A stretch of DNA of 64,000 nucleotides from Candidatus Proruminimicrobium quisquiliarum (GTDB lineage Bacteria > Elusimicrobiota > Endomicrobiia > Endomicrobiales > Endomicrobiaceae): positions 124,001-188,000 of the forward strand of contig JAHDRN010000009.1 in assembly GCA_018433245.1 (NCBI GenBank), written 5' to 3'. The notes under the pieces are model-generated. The model made no database searches. It saw nothing but the letters and a program-made list of their open reading frames with translations, and was not told where the DNA came from. This document shows positions 34,252 to 46,137 of this stretch, piece after piece (the stretch's first letter is position 1; the number at the start of each line of letters is the position of its first letter). The position numbers and the translations under genes are program-made.

Positions 34252-35304
34252 ATGAAAAAAGCGTTGTTTGGTTTATTGGTATTGGCAATAATGTCGGGAA
34301 CTGCGTTGGCTCAGGAGGCCGTGGATAAAACGCTTGCAGTAGTAAACGGCGAGCCTTTAATGAGTTCGGAATATAATAAGATAGCAACTCCCATAATTGA
34401 ACAGCAGAGAATGGCGATGCCGGCGAGCGAACAGACAGAAGCCAAACTTAATGAGTTAAAAAATAAAATCCTTGAAGAAAAAGTCAACCAAATACTTTTG
34501 GTGCAGGAAGCCAAAAAATCAAAAATTAAAGTGGTAAAAAGAGAAATTGACGAAGCTTTGCTTCAGGTAAAAAAAAGATTCCCGAATGAAGCGGCTTTTA
34601 CCGAAGAATTAAAAAAAGAAGGCTTAACGCAGATACAGTTTGAAAAGAAACTTGAAGAACAGCTGATGAGCATGAGATTTATTGAAGGCGTAATGAAATC
34701 AAAAGTAAAACAGCCTTCCGAAGACGATGTAAAGAAATTTTACGATAACGTAAGAAAGAAAATGGCCGGCGAAAACCCGGGTATTTCCGCACAAGACGAA
34801 GAAGTCGTAGCATACGTGGCAAATCTTTTAAAGAGAATGTCTTCCGAACAGGTAAGACTGAGACAGATATTCGTAAAATGCCCTAAAACCTCAACTACCG
34901 AAGAAGTTAAAGCCGCCCAGAACAGAGTCGCAAACATAAAAAAAGAACTTCTTAAAGGAAAGCTGAGTTTTGCGGATTTATCTGAAAAATATTCCGAAGA
35001 CACTGTTTTAAAACAGAGAAAAGGAGATATGGGCCTTGTGGTTAAAGGAGATCTGGCAAAAGAAATAGACAGTGTAGTTTTTAATTTAAACGTCGGAGAA
35101 TGGACGAAAGACGCCGTAAAAACGGATTTCGGATATCATTTCTTAAGAGTTGAAGAAAAGAAAGCGTCTTCTGTATTTACGTTTGACGACGTAAAGAAAG
35201 ATTTGGGAGAAGTTTTGTACCAGCAGAATATGAAAAAAGCTTATGACGTATGGATAGCGGAATTAAGAGCAAAAGCCAGCATAAAAATTAACCAGATTTG
35301 GTAA
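34252..35304 (+). CDS. surA: SurA-like periplasmic chaperone / peptidyl-prolyl isomerase
   Basis: 350 residues: signal peptide (about 1-20, ending TALA), SurA N-terminal domain (KTLAVVNGEPLMSSEYNKI through VMKSKVKQPSE), and one parvulin domain (VRLRQIFVKCPKTSTTEEVK, LSFADLSEKYSEDT, KGDMGLVVKGDLAKEID, TDFGYHFLRVEEKK). It would escort outer-membrane proteins. The adjacency surA-pdxA matches the conserved proteobacterial order surA-pdxA-rsmA. It has one rotamase domain rather than the two of E. coli SurA. Confidence 0.9.
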   Translation: MKKALFGLLVLAIMSGTALAQEAVDKTLAVVNGEPLMSSEYNKIATPIIEQQRMAMPASEQTEAKLNELKNKILEEKVNQILLVQEAKKSKIKVVKREIDEALLQVKKRFPNEAAFTEELKKEGLTQIQFEKKLEEQLMSMRFIEGVMKSKVKQPSEDDVKKFYDNVRKKMAGENPGISAQDEEVVAYVANLLKRMSSEQVRLRQIFVKCPKTSTTEEVKAAQNRVANIKKELLKGKLSFADLSEKYSEDTVLKQRKGDMGLVVKGDLAKEIDSVVFNLNVGEWTKDAVKTDFGYHFLRVEEKKASSVFTFDDVKKDLGEVLYQQNMKKAYDVWIAELRAKASIKINQIW

Positions 35305-35310
35305 TTTTTA

Positions 35311-36234
35311 ATGTCTAAACCGAAAGTAGCGATAACGATCGGAGATCCGGCCGGAATCGGGCCGGAAATAGTTTTCAGGGCTGTAAACTCCTTGGAAGTT
35401 CAACGGGTTTGCAGCCCTGTTGTTTTCGGCGATAAAACAATTATAGAAAAATATACAAAAAATAATAAAATCGCGGCGCAATTCGTATATTCCTCAAATT
35501 TTAACCAAAATATTGCCCTCGGCAAACCGTCCAAAATATCGGGATTAGCCGCCTGCAGCGCAATTAAAGAAGCCGCTCAATGGTGTATGACAGGATTAAC
35601 ACAGTCGCTTGTAACCGCCCCCGTATCAAAAGAATCTTTCAAACTTGCCGGATTGAAAGCGCCGGGCCATACGGAATTTTTGGCTGAACTTACAAATACA
35701 AAAAATTACTGTATGATGATGATTTGCGGAAAAATCAACTGCGTGATGGTTACAAGGCATCTGCCTTTAAATAAAATTGCGAAAAATCTGACAAAAAAAA
35801 ATATTATTTCAACAATAAAAACGGCCGAGGCTTTTTTAAACCGCTACAAAAAAAATCCGTCAATTACCGTCTGCTCTCTAAATCCGCATGCCGGCGATAA
35901 CGGAATTTTGGGAACGGAAGAAAAAGAAATTATAATGCCGGCAGTAAAACAGCTTAAAAAAGAAAAATATAATATTTGCGGACCCTTTGCCCCTGATGCC
36001 GTATGGGCTGTGCTTAACGAAAAAAATTACGATTTGATAGTCGGAATGTACCACGACCAGATAATGATTCCCCTTAAAACAATCAACGCCAAAAAAATAA
36101 TAAATGTAACCGCGGGGCTGCCGTTTGTAAGAACCTCGCCCGGACACGGAACGGCTTTTGATATCGCCGGAAAAAATAAAGCCGATATTTCTTCAATGAA
36201 AGAAGCCGTTATTTTCGCGGCAAAAAGATTATAA
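35311..36234 (+). CDS. pdxA: 4-hydroxythreonine-4-phosphate dehydrogenase
   Basis: NAD-dependent step of DXP-independent-precursor vitamin B6 synthesis (with PdxJ). 307 residues: ITIGDPAGIGPEIVFRA, TAPVSKESFKLAGLKAPGHTEFLA, NPHAGDNGILGTEE, GPFAPDAVW, GMYHDQIMIPLK, LPFVRTSPGHGTAFDIAG. The metal-binding histidines are present. It starts 6 bases after the SurA-like gene, so it is the end of the operon. An AT-only hairpin with a T-run follows. Confidence 0.96.
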   Translation: MSKPKVAITIGDPAGIGPEIVFRAVNSLEVQRVCSPVVFGDKTIIEKYTKNNKIAAQFVYSSNFNQNIALGKPSKISGLAACSAIKEAAQWCMTGLTQSLVTAPVSKESFKLAGLKAPGHTEFLAELTNTKNYCMMMICGKINCVMVTRHLPLNKIAKNLTKKNIISTIKTAEAFLNRYKKNPSITVCSLNPHAGDNGILGTEEKEIIMPAVKQLKKEKYNICGPFAPDAVWAVLNEKNYDLIVGMYHDQIMIPLKTINAKKIINVTAGLPFVRTSPGHGTAFDIAGKNKADISSMKEAVIFAAKRL

Positions 36235-36269
36235 TTTTTTGAACTTTTATTATTATCCGCAGGCTGAAC

Positions 36270-36299
36270 AATAAATTTTGTTTAAAATTTATTTTTTGA
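36270..36299 (+). terminator. AT-rich hairpin with T-run after pdxA
   Basis: AATAAATTTT-GTTT-AAAATTTATT followed by T residues. It may serve as terminator; being all A/T, it may instead be part of the unwinding region upstream of dnaA. Confidence 0.5.
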
Positions 36300-36342
36300 A
36301 AAACGTCCGCAAAATTTCCGTAAAAAAATATATTGTTTTTGC

Positions 36343-36371
36343 TTGACTATTTTATACTAATTTTATATAGT
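36343..36371 (+). promoter_or_regulatory. Promoter of dnaA
   Basis: TTGACT (36343-36348), 17-base spacer, TATAGT (36366-36371). Confidence 0.7.
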
Positions 36372-36460
36372 TTTTATTATCGGTGACGGGATATTTTTTG
36401 CGGCGCAAAAAATCTCTGTTGCAAATCATAAAAATTTTAAATTTTTTGCTTTCGGACATA

Positions 36461-36469
36461 TGTGGAAAA
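36461..36469 (-). promoter_or_regulatory. DnaA box (TTTTCCACA on minus strand)
   Basis: TGTGGAAAA on the plus strand, just before the dnaA start; fits TTWTNCACA. A consensus box TTATCCACA (minus) follows at 36517-36525 inside dnaA. Confidence 0.7.
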
Positions 36470-36481
36470 CTTGGGGATAAT

Positions 36482-37840
36482 GTGAATATTTCTATACAGG
36501 ACGCCTGGAAAAAAGTTGTGGATAACTTATCAGGCACGGTCGGACAGGAAACGATAAATTTATGGATTAAACCGACTTATCCGGTATCATTGGTGGACGG
36601 ACTTTTTACGTTATCGGTTCCGAATATTTTTTTCTCAAAAAGAATAGAGGAAAATTACCAGAATATAATTGAAAAAACTCTCAGCGAATTTTACGTTACG
36701 CCCGTTAAAATCGCGTTTCAGATACAGAAAGACGTTATTCCGATAATAGAAAATATTGAAAAAACTCCCATTCATCCCGACGTTCCTTTATCGTCAACGA
36801 TTAAAGATCAGATAAATTCAAAATATACGTTTGACAGATTTGTCATCGGAAATTCAAACAGATTTGCTCAAGCCTCGGCGGAAGCGGTGGCAAAAAATCC
36901 CGGCAAACAGTTTAACCCTTTGTTTATTTACAGCGGAGTGGGTCTGGGGAAAACGCATTTGCTGCATGCTATCGGAAACGCAATGAAACAGCAGAATCCG
37001 AAATTCAGGCTTCTGTACACGTCGTGCGAAAAATTCGTAAACGAGTTTATCGCGAAAATACGTTCGGGCGATTCGGAACAAATCGCTTCGTTTAAAAATA
37101 AATACAGAAACCTTGACTGCCTGTTTATAGACGACATTCAATTTCTTATGGATAAAGACAGTTCTCAGGAAGAATTTTTTAACATATTCAACGAACTCAA
37201 AGACAGCGGCAAACAAATCGTAATAGCCTCCGACAGACCTCAGAACGAATTAAATAAAATTGAAGAAAGGCTTATTTCAAGATTTAAATGGGGCAATACC
37301 GTTGATATAAAAACGCCGGATCTTGAAACAAGAATAGCAATTTTAAGAAAAAAAGCGGAAGAAGAAAATTTTGCGGTTCCCGACGATATAATTTTATTTG
37401 TAGCAAAACAGATAAAATCAAACATAAGGGAACTTGAAGGAGCTCTTCTAAGAGTTACTTCTTTTATAAAGTTTACAAACACTCCTTTTACGCTTGATAC
37501 GGTAAAAACTCTTTTAAAAGACGTAATCAAAACGGAAGAAGACATTAAAATAACGATAGATAAAATACAGCAGATTGTCGCCGACGAATATACCGTAGCC
37601 GTAAAAGATTTAAAGGGCAAAAAAAGATGCTCTCAGATTGTTATGCCGAGGCAGATAGCGATGTATCTGGCAAGAACTATGACCGACGCGTCCACTACTG
37701 AAATAGGCGACGCTTTCGGCGGCAAAGATCATACGACCGTTATGCACGCATGCAATAAGATTAAAGAAAAAGTTGAAGTTGACGCTTATTTTGCGGCTCA
37801 CGTAAATAAACTTATTAAGATAATTAAGACCGAAGAATAA
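36482..37840 (+). CDS. dnaA: Chromosomal replication initiator protein DnaA
   Basis: 452 residues from a GTG at 36482, which follows GGGG and starts domain I (NISIQDAWKKVVDNLSG). The long in-frame N-terminal extension to 36383 is rejected as too long for the family. Domain III AAA+: Walker A SGVGLGKTHLLHAIGN, Walker B LFIDDIQFL, and sensor ASDRPQNEL. Domain IV: GGKDHTTVMHACNKI, the DnaA-box binding signature. DnaA boxes lie before it, at its start and in the interval behind it, which would allow autoregulation. Confidence 0.97.
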   Translation: MNISIQDAWKKVVDNLSGTVGQETINLWIKPTYPVSLVDGLFTLSVPNIFFSKRIEENYQNIIEKTLSEFYVTPVKIAFQIQKDVIPIIENIEKTPIHPDVPLSSTIKDQINSKYTFDRFVIGNSNRFAQASAEAVAKNPGKQFNPLFIYSGVGLGKTHLLHAIGNAMKQQNPKFRLLYTSCEKFVNEFIAKIRSGDSEQIASFKNKYRNLDCLFIDDIQFLMDKDSSQEEFFNIFNELKDSGKQIVIASDRPQNELNKIEERLISRFKWGNTVDIKTPDLETRIAILRKKAEEENFAVPDDIILFVAKQIKSNIRELEGALLRVTSFIKFTNTPFTLDTVKTLLKDVIKTEEDIKITIDKIQQIVADEYTVAVKDLKGKKRCSQIVMPRQIAMYLARTMTDASTTEIGDAFGGKDHTTVMHACNKIKEKVEVDAYFAAHVNKLIKIIKTEE

Positions 37841-38061
37841 ATGTGTATAAGTTTTCCGATTTCTCCGGTTTTAACTGTAAAACTTTTTTGATGTTGATAA
37901 GTCTGATAACTTTTTTATTTTTTACACAGGTTATCCTTATTATTTGATTTTAAAAAATTATTGAAAAATAAAGCGGTTTTTTAATTTTAAAAAATTATAC
38001 ACAGTATACAACGGCTTATTATTAAGGTTTTATTCTTTATATAAAAAGGGAGGACACGGTA
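37841..38061. other. oriC: Probable oriC between dnaA and dnaN
   Basis: AT-rich interval with three boxes fitting TTWTNCACA: TTATACACA (minus) at 37842-37850, TTTTACACA (plus) at 37920-37928, TTATACACA (plus) at 37995-38003. The position between dnaA and dnaN and the box cluster are typical of bacterial origins. Confidence 0.75.
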
Positions 38062-39177
38062 ATGAAAGTAATTTGTTCAAAAGATGAATTGTTAAAAGGG
38101 ATGCAATTAGTTCAACCGGTAATAACATCCAAAGCAACTCTCCCGGTGCTTTCAAATTTTTTATTTGAAACAGACGGACAAAAAGTAAAATTGTCTGCTA
38201 CGGATTTAGAAATAGGAGTAAATTGTTATATAAAAGCCGACGTGCAGAAAGAAGGAGGAGTTACGATACCGGCAAAAAGATTTGCCGATATTATAAGAGA
38301 ACTCCCTAACGGAGACATAGAAATAAAAGCCGACGAAACGAAACAAATAAATATTAAATCGGCAAAATCAAAATTCACGCTGATGGGTATAGATAAAAAA
38401 GAATATCCGACACTGCCGGAATTTCCGAAAGAAAATATAATAAAAATCCCGGCTGCGGTTTTAAATTCTCTTCTGAAAAAAACCCTCTTTGCCGTTTCAA
38501 AAGACGAGCAGAGATATGTTTTAAACGGAGTTTTTCTTATAATAGACAAAGGAGAAATCAAGGCGGTTTCTACCGACGGAAGAAGGCTTGCGTATATATG
38601 CGAAAAAGGGCTTGACGCAAAAATTTCAGGCAAGTCAATAATACCGACGAAAGCGGTCGCCGATATTTTAAGACTGATTTCTTTAAATGAATCGGTTGAA
38701 GAATTAACTTTAGGTTTTTCGGACAATCAGATTGCCGTGGAAATAGGAGATATAACATTTCAGGCTAATCTCATAGAAGGCGTATTTCCGAATTACGAAC
38801 AGGTTATTCCGAAAAAATCAAATTCAAAAATTAAAATAAAGACGGAAGATATGATGGCGGCGGTAAAACAGATGGCTCCGCTTACAAGCGGCAAAATTGC
38901 GTCCGATAAAACCTCGGCCATAAAACTTTCGTTTGAAAAAAACAGGCTTGCGATTTCCGCAAATACAGCCGGCCTTGGCTCGGGCGAAACCGAAATAGAA
39001 ATAGAATACGGCGGAGACCAGATAGACATAAATTTTAATCCGAATTATATAAAAGATATTTTGCAGAATATAGAAGATCCAAACGTCGTATTTTCATATA
39101 CAACGTCTCAGAACCCCGTGGTTTTAACGCCCGAAAGCAACGAAAATTACATTTGCGTTGTTATGCCTATGAGATAA
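38062..39177 (+). CDS. dnaN: DNA polymerase III beta subunit (sliding clamp)
   Basis: 371 residues, the usual length. The first domain starts MKVICSKDELLKGMQLVQPV with LPVLSNFLFE; ATDLEIGVNCYI, the middle SVSTDGRRLAY-type block (AVSTDGRRLAYICEKG) and the C-terminal FNPNYIKDILQNI and ENYICVVMPMR are clamp signatures. The ring dimer tethers polymerase to DNA. RBS GGGAGG lies in the origin interval. It is followed by dciA after 2 bases. Confidence 0.97.
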   Translation: MKVICSKDELLKGMQLVQPVITSKATLPVLSNFLFETDGQKVKLSATDLEIGVNCYIKADVQKEGGVTIPAKRFADIIRELPNGDIEIKADETKQINIKSAKSKFTLMGIDKKEYPTLPEFPKENIIKIPAAVLNSLLKKTLFAVSKDEQRYVLNGVFLIIDKGEIKAVSTDGRRLAYICEKGLDAKISGKSIIPTKAVADILRLISLNESVEELTLGFSDNQIAVEIGDITFQANLIEGVFPNYEQVIPKKSNSKIKIKTEDMMAAVKQMAPLTSGKIASDKTSAIKLSFEKNRLAISANTAGLGSGETEIEIEYGGDQIDINFNPNYIKDILQNIEDPNVVFSYTTSQNPVVLTPESNENYICVVMPMR

Positions 39178-39179
39178 AA

Positions 39180-39461
39180 ATGAACGCCGTTAAAGAAATA
39201 GAAACATCGGCAATAATGAAAATACTGAAGGAACATTTAGGCATAGGAGAGGAATATTCCGTCATAATAGCCGTATGGCAGCAGGAAATAGGAAATAATA
39301 AGGTTGAACTTTGCGGATACAAAAGCGGCACTCTTTTCGCCCGCGCGCCGGCAACGGCTTACATCAACGATTTGAATTTAAGAAAAAAACAAATAATAAA
39401 AAAAATTAACCAGTATCTGGGCAAAAATTTAATAAAAAACATAAAGTGTGAAATAAAATAA
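39180..39461 (+). CDS. dciA: DciA-like helicase-loading protein (DUF721)
   Basis: 93 residues. The DUF721 pattern is seen as IMKILKEHLGIGEEYSVIIAVWQQEIG, then VELCGYKSGTLFARAPATAYINDLNLRKKQIIKKIN and LIKNIKCEIK. DciA proteins load the replicative helicase DnaB in bacteria without DnaC/DnaI. It lies between dnaN and gyrB, as DUF721 does in actinobacteria, but recF is missing here. The ATG at 39180 is chosen over an upstream TTG inside dnaN. Confidence 0.8.
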   Translation: MNAVKEIETSAIMKILKEHLGIGEEYSVIIAVWQQEIGNNKVELCGYKSGTLFARAPATAYINDLNLRKKQIIKKINQYLGKNLIKNIKCEIK

Positions 39462-41945
<2,484 letters not shown>

Positions 41946-41990
41946 CTTTTGATTTTGATAAAAATTATTAACATATAAGAGGATAATGAC

Positions 41991-44528
41991 ATGGCAGAAG
42001 ATAAAAACAAACCCGTTGAGACGCCGGCAGAAATGGAAAATGCGAACATAATGTCCAGAAATATTGAAGATGAAATGAAAACTTCTTACATAGATTACGC
42101 TATGAGCGTTATCGTGGGAAGAGCTCTTCCGGACGCGAGAGACGGTTTAAAACCCGTTCACAGAAGAATTTTGTACGCAATGAAAGAGATGGGATTAAAA
42201 CACAATACAGCGTATAAAAAATCGGCAAGAGTTGTCGGTGACGTGCTCGGTAAATATCATCCGCACGGAGATATGGCGGTTTATGACGCGATGGTGAGAA
42301 TGGTTCAGGAATTCTCTCTTAGATATCCGCTTGTAGACGGGCAGGGAAACTTCGGAAGCATTGACGGAGATTCGGCGGCGGCAATGAGGTATACCGAAGT
42401 AAGAATGGATAAAATTGCCGACGAAATGCTGGCGGATCTTGATAAAAACACGGTTGATTTTATACCGAACTACGACGGTTCTCTTGAAGAGCCTTTGGTG
42501 CTTCCTTCAAAACTTCCGGGACTTTTGGTAAACGGTTCGTCGGGCATAGCCGTAGGTATGGCGACGAATATTCCCACTCATAATCTTTCCGAAATCGTAG
42601 ACGGAACCATAGCATACATAGACGATCCGGAAATTGAATTTTCGGAACTTCTTAAAATAATAAAAGGGCCGGATTTTCCGACGGGCGGACTTATTCTCGG
42701 CAAAGGCGGCATAAAAGAATATCTTGAAACCGGAAGAGGCTCGGTTAAAATGAGAGCCAAAACCGAAATAGAGGAAATGAAGGGAAGCAGAGAAGCGATT
42801 ATCGTCAACGAAATTCCTTATCAGGTCAATAAAACAAATCTCATATTGTCAATAGCCGATCTTGTAAAAGACAAAAAAATAGACGGCATTTCGGATTTGA
42901 GAGACGAATCCGACAGAGACGGAATAAGAATAGTAATAGAACTTAAAAGAGACGCAAACGCGCAGGTTGTTTTAAACCAGCTGTACAAACATACGCAGAT
43001 GCAGTCTTCTTTCGGCGTGATAATGCTGGCGCTTGTAAACAATAAGCCGAAAGTTATGAACATAAAAGAACTTCTGTTCCATTTTGTTGAACACAGAAAA
43101 GAAATAATAACAAGAAGAACAAAGTTTGAACTTGCCAAAGCCGAAGCAAGAGCGCATATTTTGGAAGGCTTGAAAATAGCCATAGATAATCTTGACGCGA
43201 TAGTAAAAACAATAAGGCAGTCTCCGGATACCGATACGGCAAGAATCAATTTGATTGAAAAGTTCAGACTGTCAAAACTGCAGGCTCAGGCGATACTTGA
43301 TATGAAACTGCAGCAGCTGACCGGGCTTGAAAGAAAAAAAATAGACGACGAATATATTGAAATTATCAAAACTATTGAAAAGCTCAAATCAATTCTTGCA
43401 GACGCAAGAAAAGTTTTAAACATAATAAAAGAAGAACTTATTCAGCTTAAAGAGCAGTACGGCGACGCAAGAAGAACAAAAATAACGGTTGCGGAAGCCG
43501 ACTTTAACATTGAAGATCTTATTCAGGAAGAAGAAGTGGCTGTTACGATGTCTCATACCGGTTACGTAAAAAGAATTCCGGTAGATACTTACAGAACGCA
43601 GGGGCGCGGCGGAAGGGGCGTTACCGGAATGAGCACGAAGGAAGAAGATTTTGTAGAAAAACTTATAGTAACGTCTTCTCATTCGTACATGCTTTTCTTT
43701 ACAAACAGAGGAAGATTATACTGGACAAGAGTATACGAAATACCGGAAGGCAACAGAACGTCTAAAGGAAAGGCGATCGTAAATCTTCTGCAGCTGACGG
43801 GCACGGAAGAAAAAGTCACGGCCGCAATTCCGATAAGATCGTTTGACGCAAAAGAAATAAAAGACGAATATTTATTGATGTGTACCAGAAAAGGCGTGAT
43901 AAAGAAAATCGCCCTTACGGAATTTGACAACCCCAGAAAAACCGGCATCATAGCGATAAAACTTGAGGACGGAGACGTTTTAATAGACGTTAAAAGAATA
44001 GAAAAAAATCCTGAAGTTATAATAGCCACCAAGAAAGGAATAGCCATAAGATTTAAAGAAGGAGACGTTAGGGCCATAGGAAGAACAGGAATGGGCGTTA
44101 ACGGCATAGATTTGGAAGATGACGACGAAGTAATAGGAATGGAAGTATTGGCGCCGGAAGACGTGTTTCTGTCGGTATCCGAAAACGGATACGGCAAAAG
44201 AACGGAAGTCGGTAAATACCGTCTGCAGAGAAGAGCGGGCAAAGGCGTTATAAATATGCATGCTTCCGAAAGAAACGGAAATGTCGTAAATATAATGAAG
44301 GCGAATGACGGGCAGGTAATGATAATAACCGAGCACGGAATAACGATAAGGCTGAAAGTGCAGTCAATATCGGTTATAGGAAGAAATACTCAGGGAGTAA
44401 GGCTTGTAAGACTTGAAGAGGGCGATAAAGTGGCTGCAATAGCGACCGTTGTTAAAGAAGAGGAATCCGAAGATACTGAAGTTCAGGAAGCTCTTGAAAC
44501 CGCAAAGCCGGAGAAAGACGAAGAATAA
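41991..44528 (+). CDS. gyrA: DNA gyrase subunit A
   Basis: 845 residues. [27 protein letters not shown], the catalytic tyrosine in [23 protein letters not shown] and the GyrA-box QGRGGRG in the first blade of the C-terminal beta-pinwheel identify it as gyrase rather than topoisomerase IV. The C-terminus ends in an acidic tail. It forms a heterotetramer with GyrB for negative supercoiling. RBS AGAGG. A hairpin with 12-base arms follows the stop. Confidence 0.97.
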   Translation: MAEDKNKPVETPAEMENANIMSRNIEDEMKTSYIDYAMSVIVGRALPDARDGLKPVHRRILYAMKEMGLKHNTAYKKSARVVGDVLGKYHPHGDMAVYDAMVRMVQEFSLRYPLVDGQGNFGSIDGDSAAAMRYTEVRMDKIADEMLADLDKNTVDFIPNYDGSLEEPLVLPSKLPGLLVNGSSGIAVGMATNIPTHNLSEIVDGTIAYIDDPEIEFSELLKIIKGPDFPTGGLILGKGGIKEYLETGRGSVKMRAKTEIEEMKGSREAIIVNEIPYQVNKTNLILSIADLVKDKKIDGISDLRDESDRDGIRIVIELKRDANAQVVLNQLYKHTQMQSSFGVIMLALVNNKPKVMNIKELLFHFVEHRKEIITRRTKFELAKAEARAHILEGLKIAIDNLDAIVKTIRQSPDTDTARINLIEKFRLSKLQAQAILDMKLQQLTGLERKKIDDEYIEIIKTIEKLKSILADARKVLNIIKEELIQLKEQYGDARRTKITVAEADFNIEDLIQEEEVAVTMSHTGYVKRIPVDTYRTQGRGGRGVTGMSTKEEDFVEKLIVTSSHSYMLFFTNRGRLYWTRVYEIPEGNRTSKGKAIVNLLQLTGTEEKVTAAIPIRSFDAKEIKDEYLLMCTRKGVIKKIALTEFDNPRKTGIIAIKLEDGDVLIDVKRIEKNPEVIIATKKGIAIRFKEGDVRAIGRTGMGVNGIDLEDDDEVIGMEVLAPEDVFLSVSENGYGKRTEVGKYRLQRRAGKGVINMHASERNGNVVNIMKANDGQVMIITEHGITIRLKVQSISVIGRNTQGVRLVRLEEGDKVAAIATVVKEEESEDTEVQEALETAKPEKDEE

Positions 44529-44546
44529 AAGCGGTAAAAATATAAA

Positions 44547-44582
44547 ATTTCCTGCCGTGTAATTATAAATACGGCAGGAAAT
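44547..44582 (+). terminator. Hairpin after gyrA
   Basis: Perfect 12-base arms ATTTCCTGCCGT and ACGGCAGGAAAT around a 12-base loop. The T-tract on the plus side is weak. Confidence 0.55.
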
Positions 44583-44613
44583 CTGATTTGTATAAAACAG
44601 GCAGGTTTATGGG

Positions 44614-46116
44614 ATGTTTCCCTATAAAGAAGCGAAATACGGCAGTACGGCTTTAATTTTTACCATTATAGCGTTATGGTACGCGGTAACAAATTTTATA
44701 TGGTGGCATATCAACACTCCGGTAATTCCATGGTATGATACCGCAGCGGTTCATTTCTTAGATGTTTTTAAAAATGAAACCATCTCTCCTCCGCTAATAC
44801 CGTGGATAATGAGATTTATGTTTTTCTTGTTTGGCAAAGAGCAATCCGATTTAATAATAATCGCAGTGAATTATGTATTTTTTTTAATACCGCTTTATTT
44901 TATTTATAAAATAGGCGAGAAAACGGATTCAAAAGAAACCGGACAAATAGCGATGATATTGTTTGCTATGGTTCCGGCCGTATACGGGCTGAGCAGACAA
45001 TTCGGACATAAAGACTATCATGTAATAGCGGCAATAACGTTTAACATATACTGTTTAATAAAGACGGATCATTTTAAAAACAGAAAATGGGCAATACTTT
45101 ACGGAATATCCGCAGGATTGGGATTGTTGATAAAGGAATATTTTTTGGCGTATTTTATACCGCCATTTTTGTGGATATTATTTAAGGCATTTAAAGAAAA
45201 ACCGCGCAGTTTTCAAAGGATCAATATAATATTGGCGTCACTAATCGGCATTTTAGTATCAGGGATTTATTATTTTGATTTTTACGCGATACATAAAGTT
45301 TTAAACGATCCGGTCGTGCAGACAAGACCTGTTTTTTCTTTTAGCACCATAAAAATAATGATGTTCGGCCTTTATGAGGAACTTTTATCACTTCCGATAT
45401 TTCTGGTATATTTGGCGGGATTATGGTATTTTATAAGTAGGTATCGCAATAAACATAAAATAATTATTTTATTATGGATATTCGTGCCGTGGACGATAAT
45501 ATTTTTGATGCCGCATTATAAGGTTTCTGAATATTGCGCAGGTTTTATTCCGGCCATGATACTTATAGGAGCAATTTTTATAACGCATATCAAAAAAAAT
45601 ACAGTCAAAGAAATAATATTGGCCGCTTTAATAATTGTCGGGATAATTCAGCACATTGATTTTTCTTTCTTTCAAAAAAGTATTTTGTCAACACTGGGAG
45701 TAACTATAAATCAAACATTTTTCCCGTATTATCGTGTTGATTATAAAAACATAATGAATTGCAATGCAAAAGACAATTCACAAAAAATAGTGCAGCTTGT
45801 GGATTTTATAAATAAAGTGTGTCAGGGCTCAAAACTTTCTGTATATGTAAATGATAATGCAGTCATTAACAGTAAAGCTTTTAGGTCCGCGATGCTGTTG
45901 CAGGATATGAGATGTTTGCCTAAAGATATTGAAAAGTTTAATCTTAAAAAAGACCAAAATGCTATTGTATTAGTAGGTGAAATGCCGGTTGCAATGAAAA
46001 AAAACAAGAAAAAGATAAATCGAGAGTTTTATATGGCGGCAACGACTTTTTTTTATAATAATATAAAAGATGAGAGCAATAAAATCAGAATTTTTAAAAG
46101 AAAAATAAATAACTAA
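44614..46116 (+). CDS. Multi-spanning membrane glycosyltransferase (PMT/ArnT-like), copy 1
   Basis: 500 residues. Hydrophobic, with 9-11 predicted membrane segments and an acidic pair in the first loop (WYDTAAVHFLDVF). It includes YGLSRQFGHKDYHVIAA, which resembles lipid-linked sugar transferases of the GT39/GT83 (dolichyl-phosphate-mannose or ArnT) class, with a C-terminal soluble tail of about 130 residues. Its role is probably transfer of a sugar to a lipid or protein in the periplasm. The gene following is a clear paralogue. No specific substrate is assigned. Confidence 0.75.
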   Translation: MFPYKEAKYGSTALIFTIIALWYAVTNFIWWHINTPVIPWYDTAAVHFLDVFKNETISPPLIPWIMRFMFFLFGKEQSDLIIIAVNYVFFLIPLYFIYKIGEKTDSKETGQIAMILFAMVPAVYGLSRQFGHKDYHVIAAITFNIYCLIKTDHFKNRKWAILYGISAGLGLLIKEYFLAYFIPPFLWILFKAFKEKPRSFQRINIILASLIGILVSGIYYFDFYAIHKVLNDPVVQTRPVFSFSTIKIMMFGLYEELLSLPIFLVYLAGLWYFISRYRNKHKIIILLWIFVPWTIIFLMPHYKVSEYCAGFIPAMILIGAIFITHIKKNTVKEIILAALIIVGIIQHIDFSFFQKSILSTLGVTINQTFFPYYRVDYKNIMNCNAKDNSQKIVQLVDFINKVCQGSKLSVYVNDNAVINSKAFRSAMLLQDMRCLPKDIEKFNLKKDQNAIVLVGEMPVAMKKNKKKINREFYMAATTFFYNNIKDESNKIRIFKRKINN

Positions 46117-46137
46117 TTTGAAATTAATGGTGCCGAT

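Noticed and set aside
36383-36481. N-terminal extension of DnaA by 33 residues
   Set aside because: DnaA domain I begins at the GTG at 36482, which has a GGGG-type ribosome site; the extension lies in the leader with a DnaA box.
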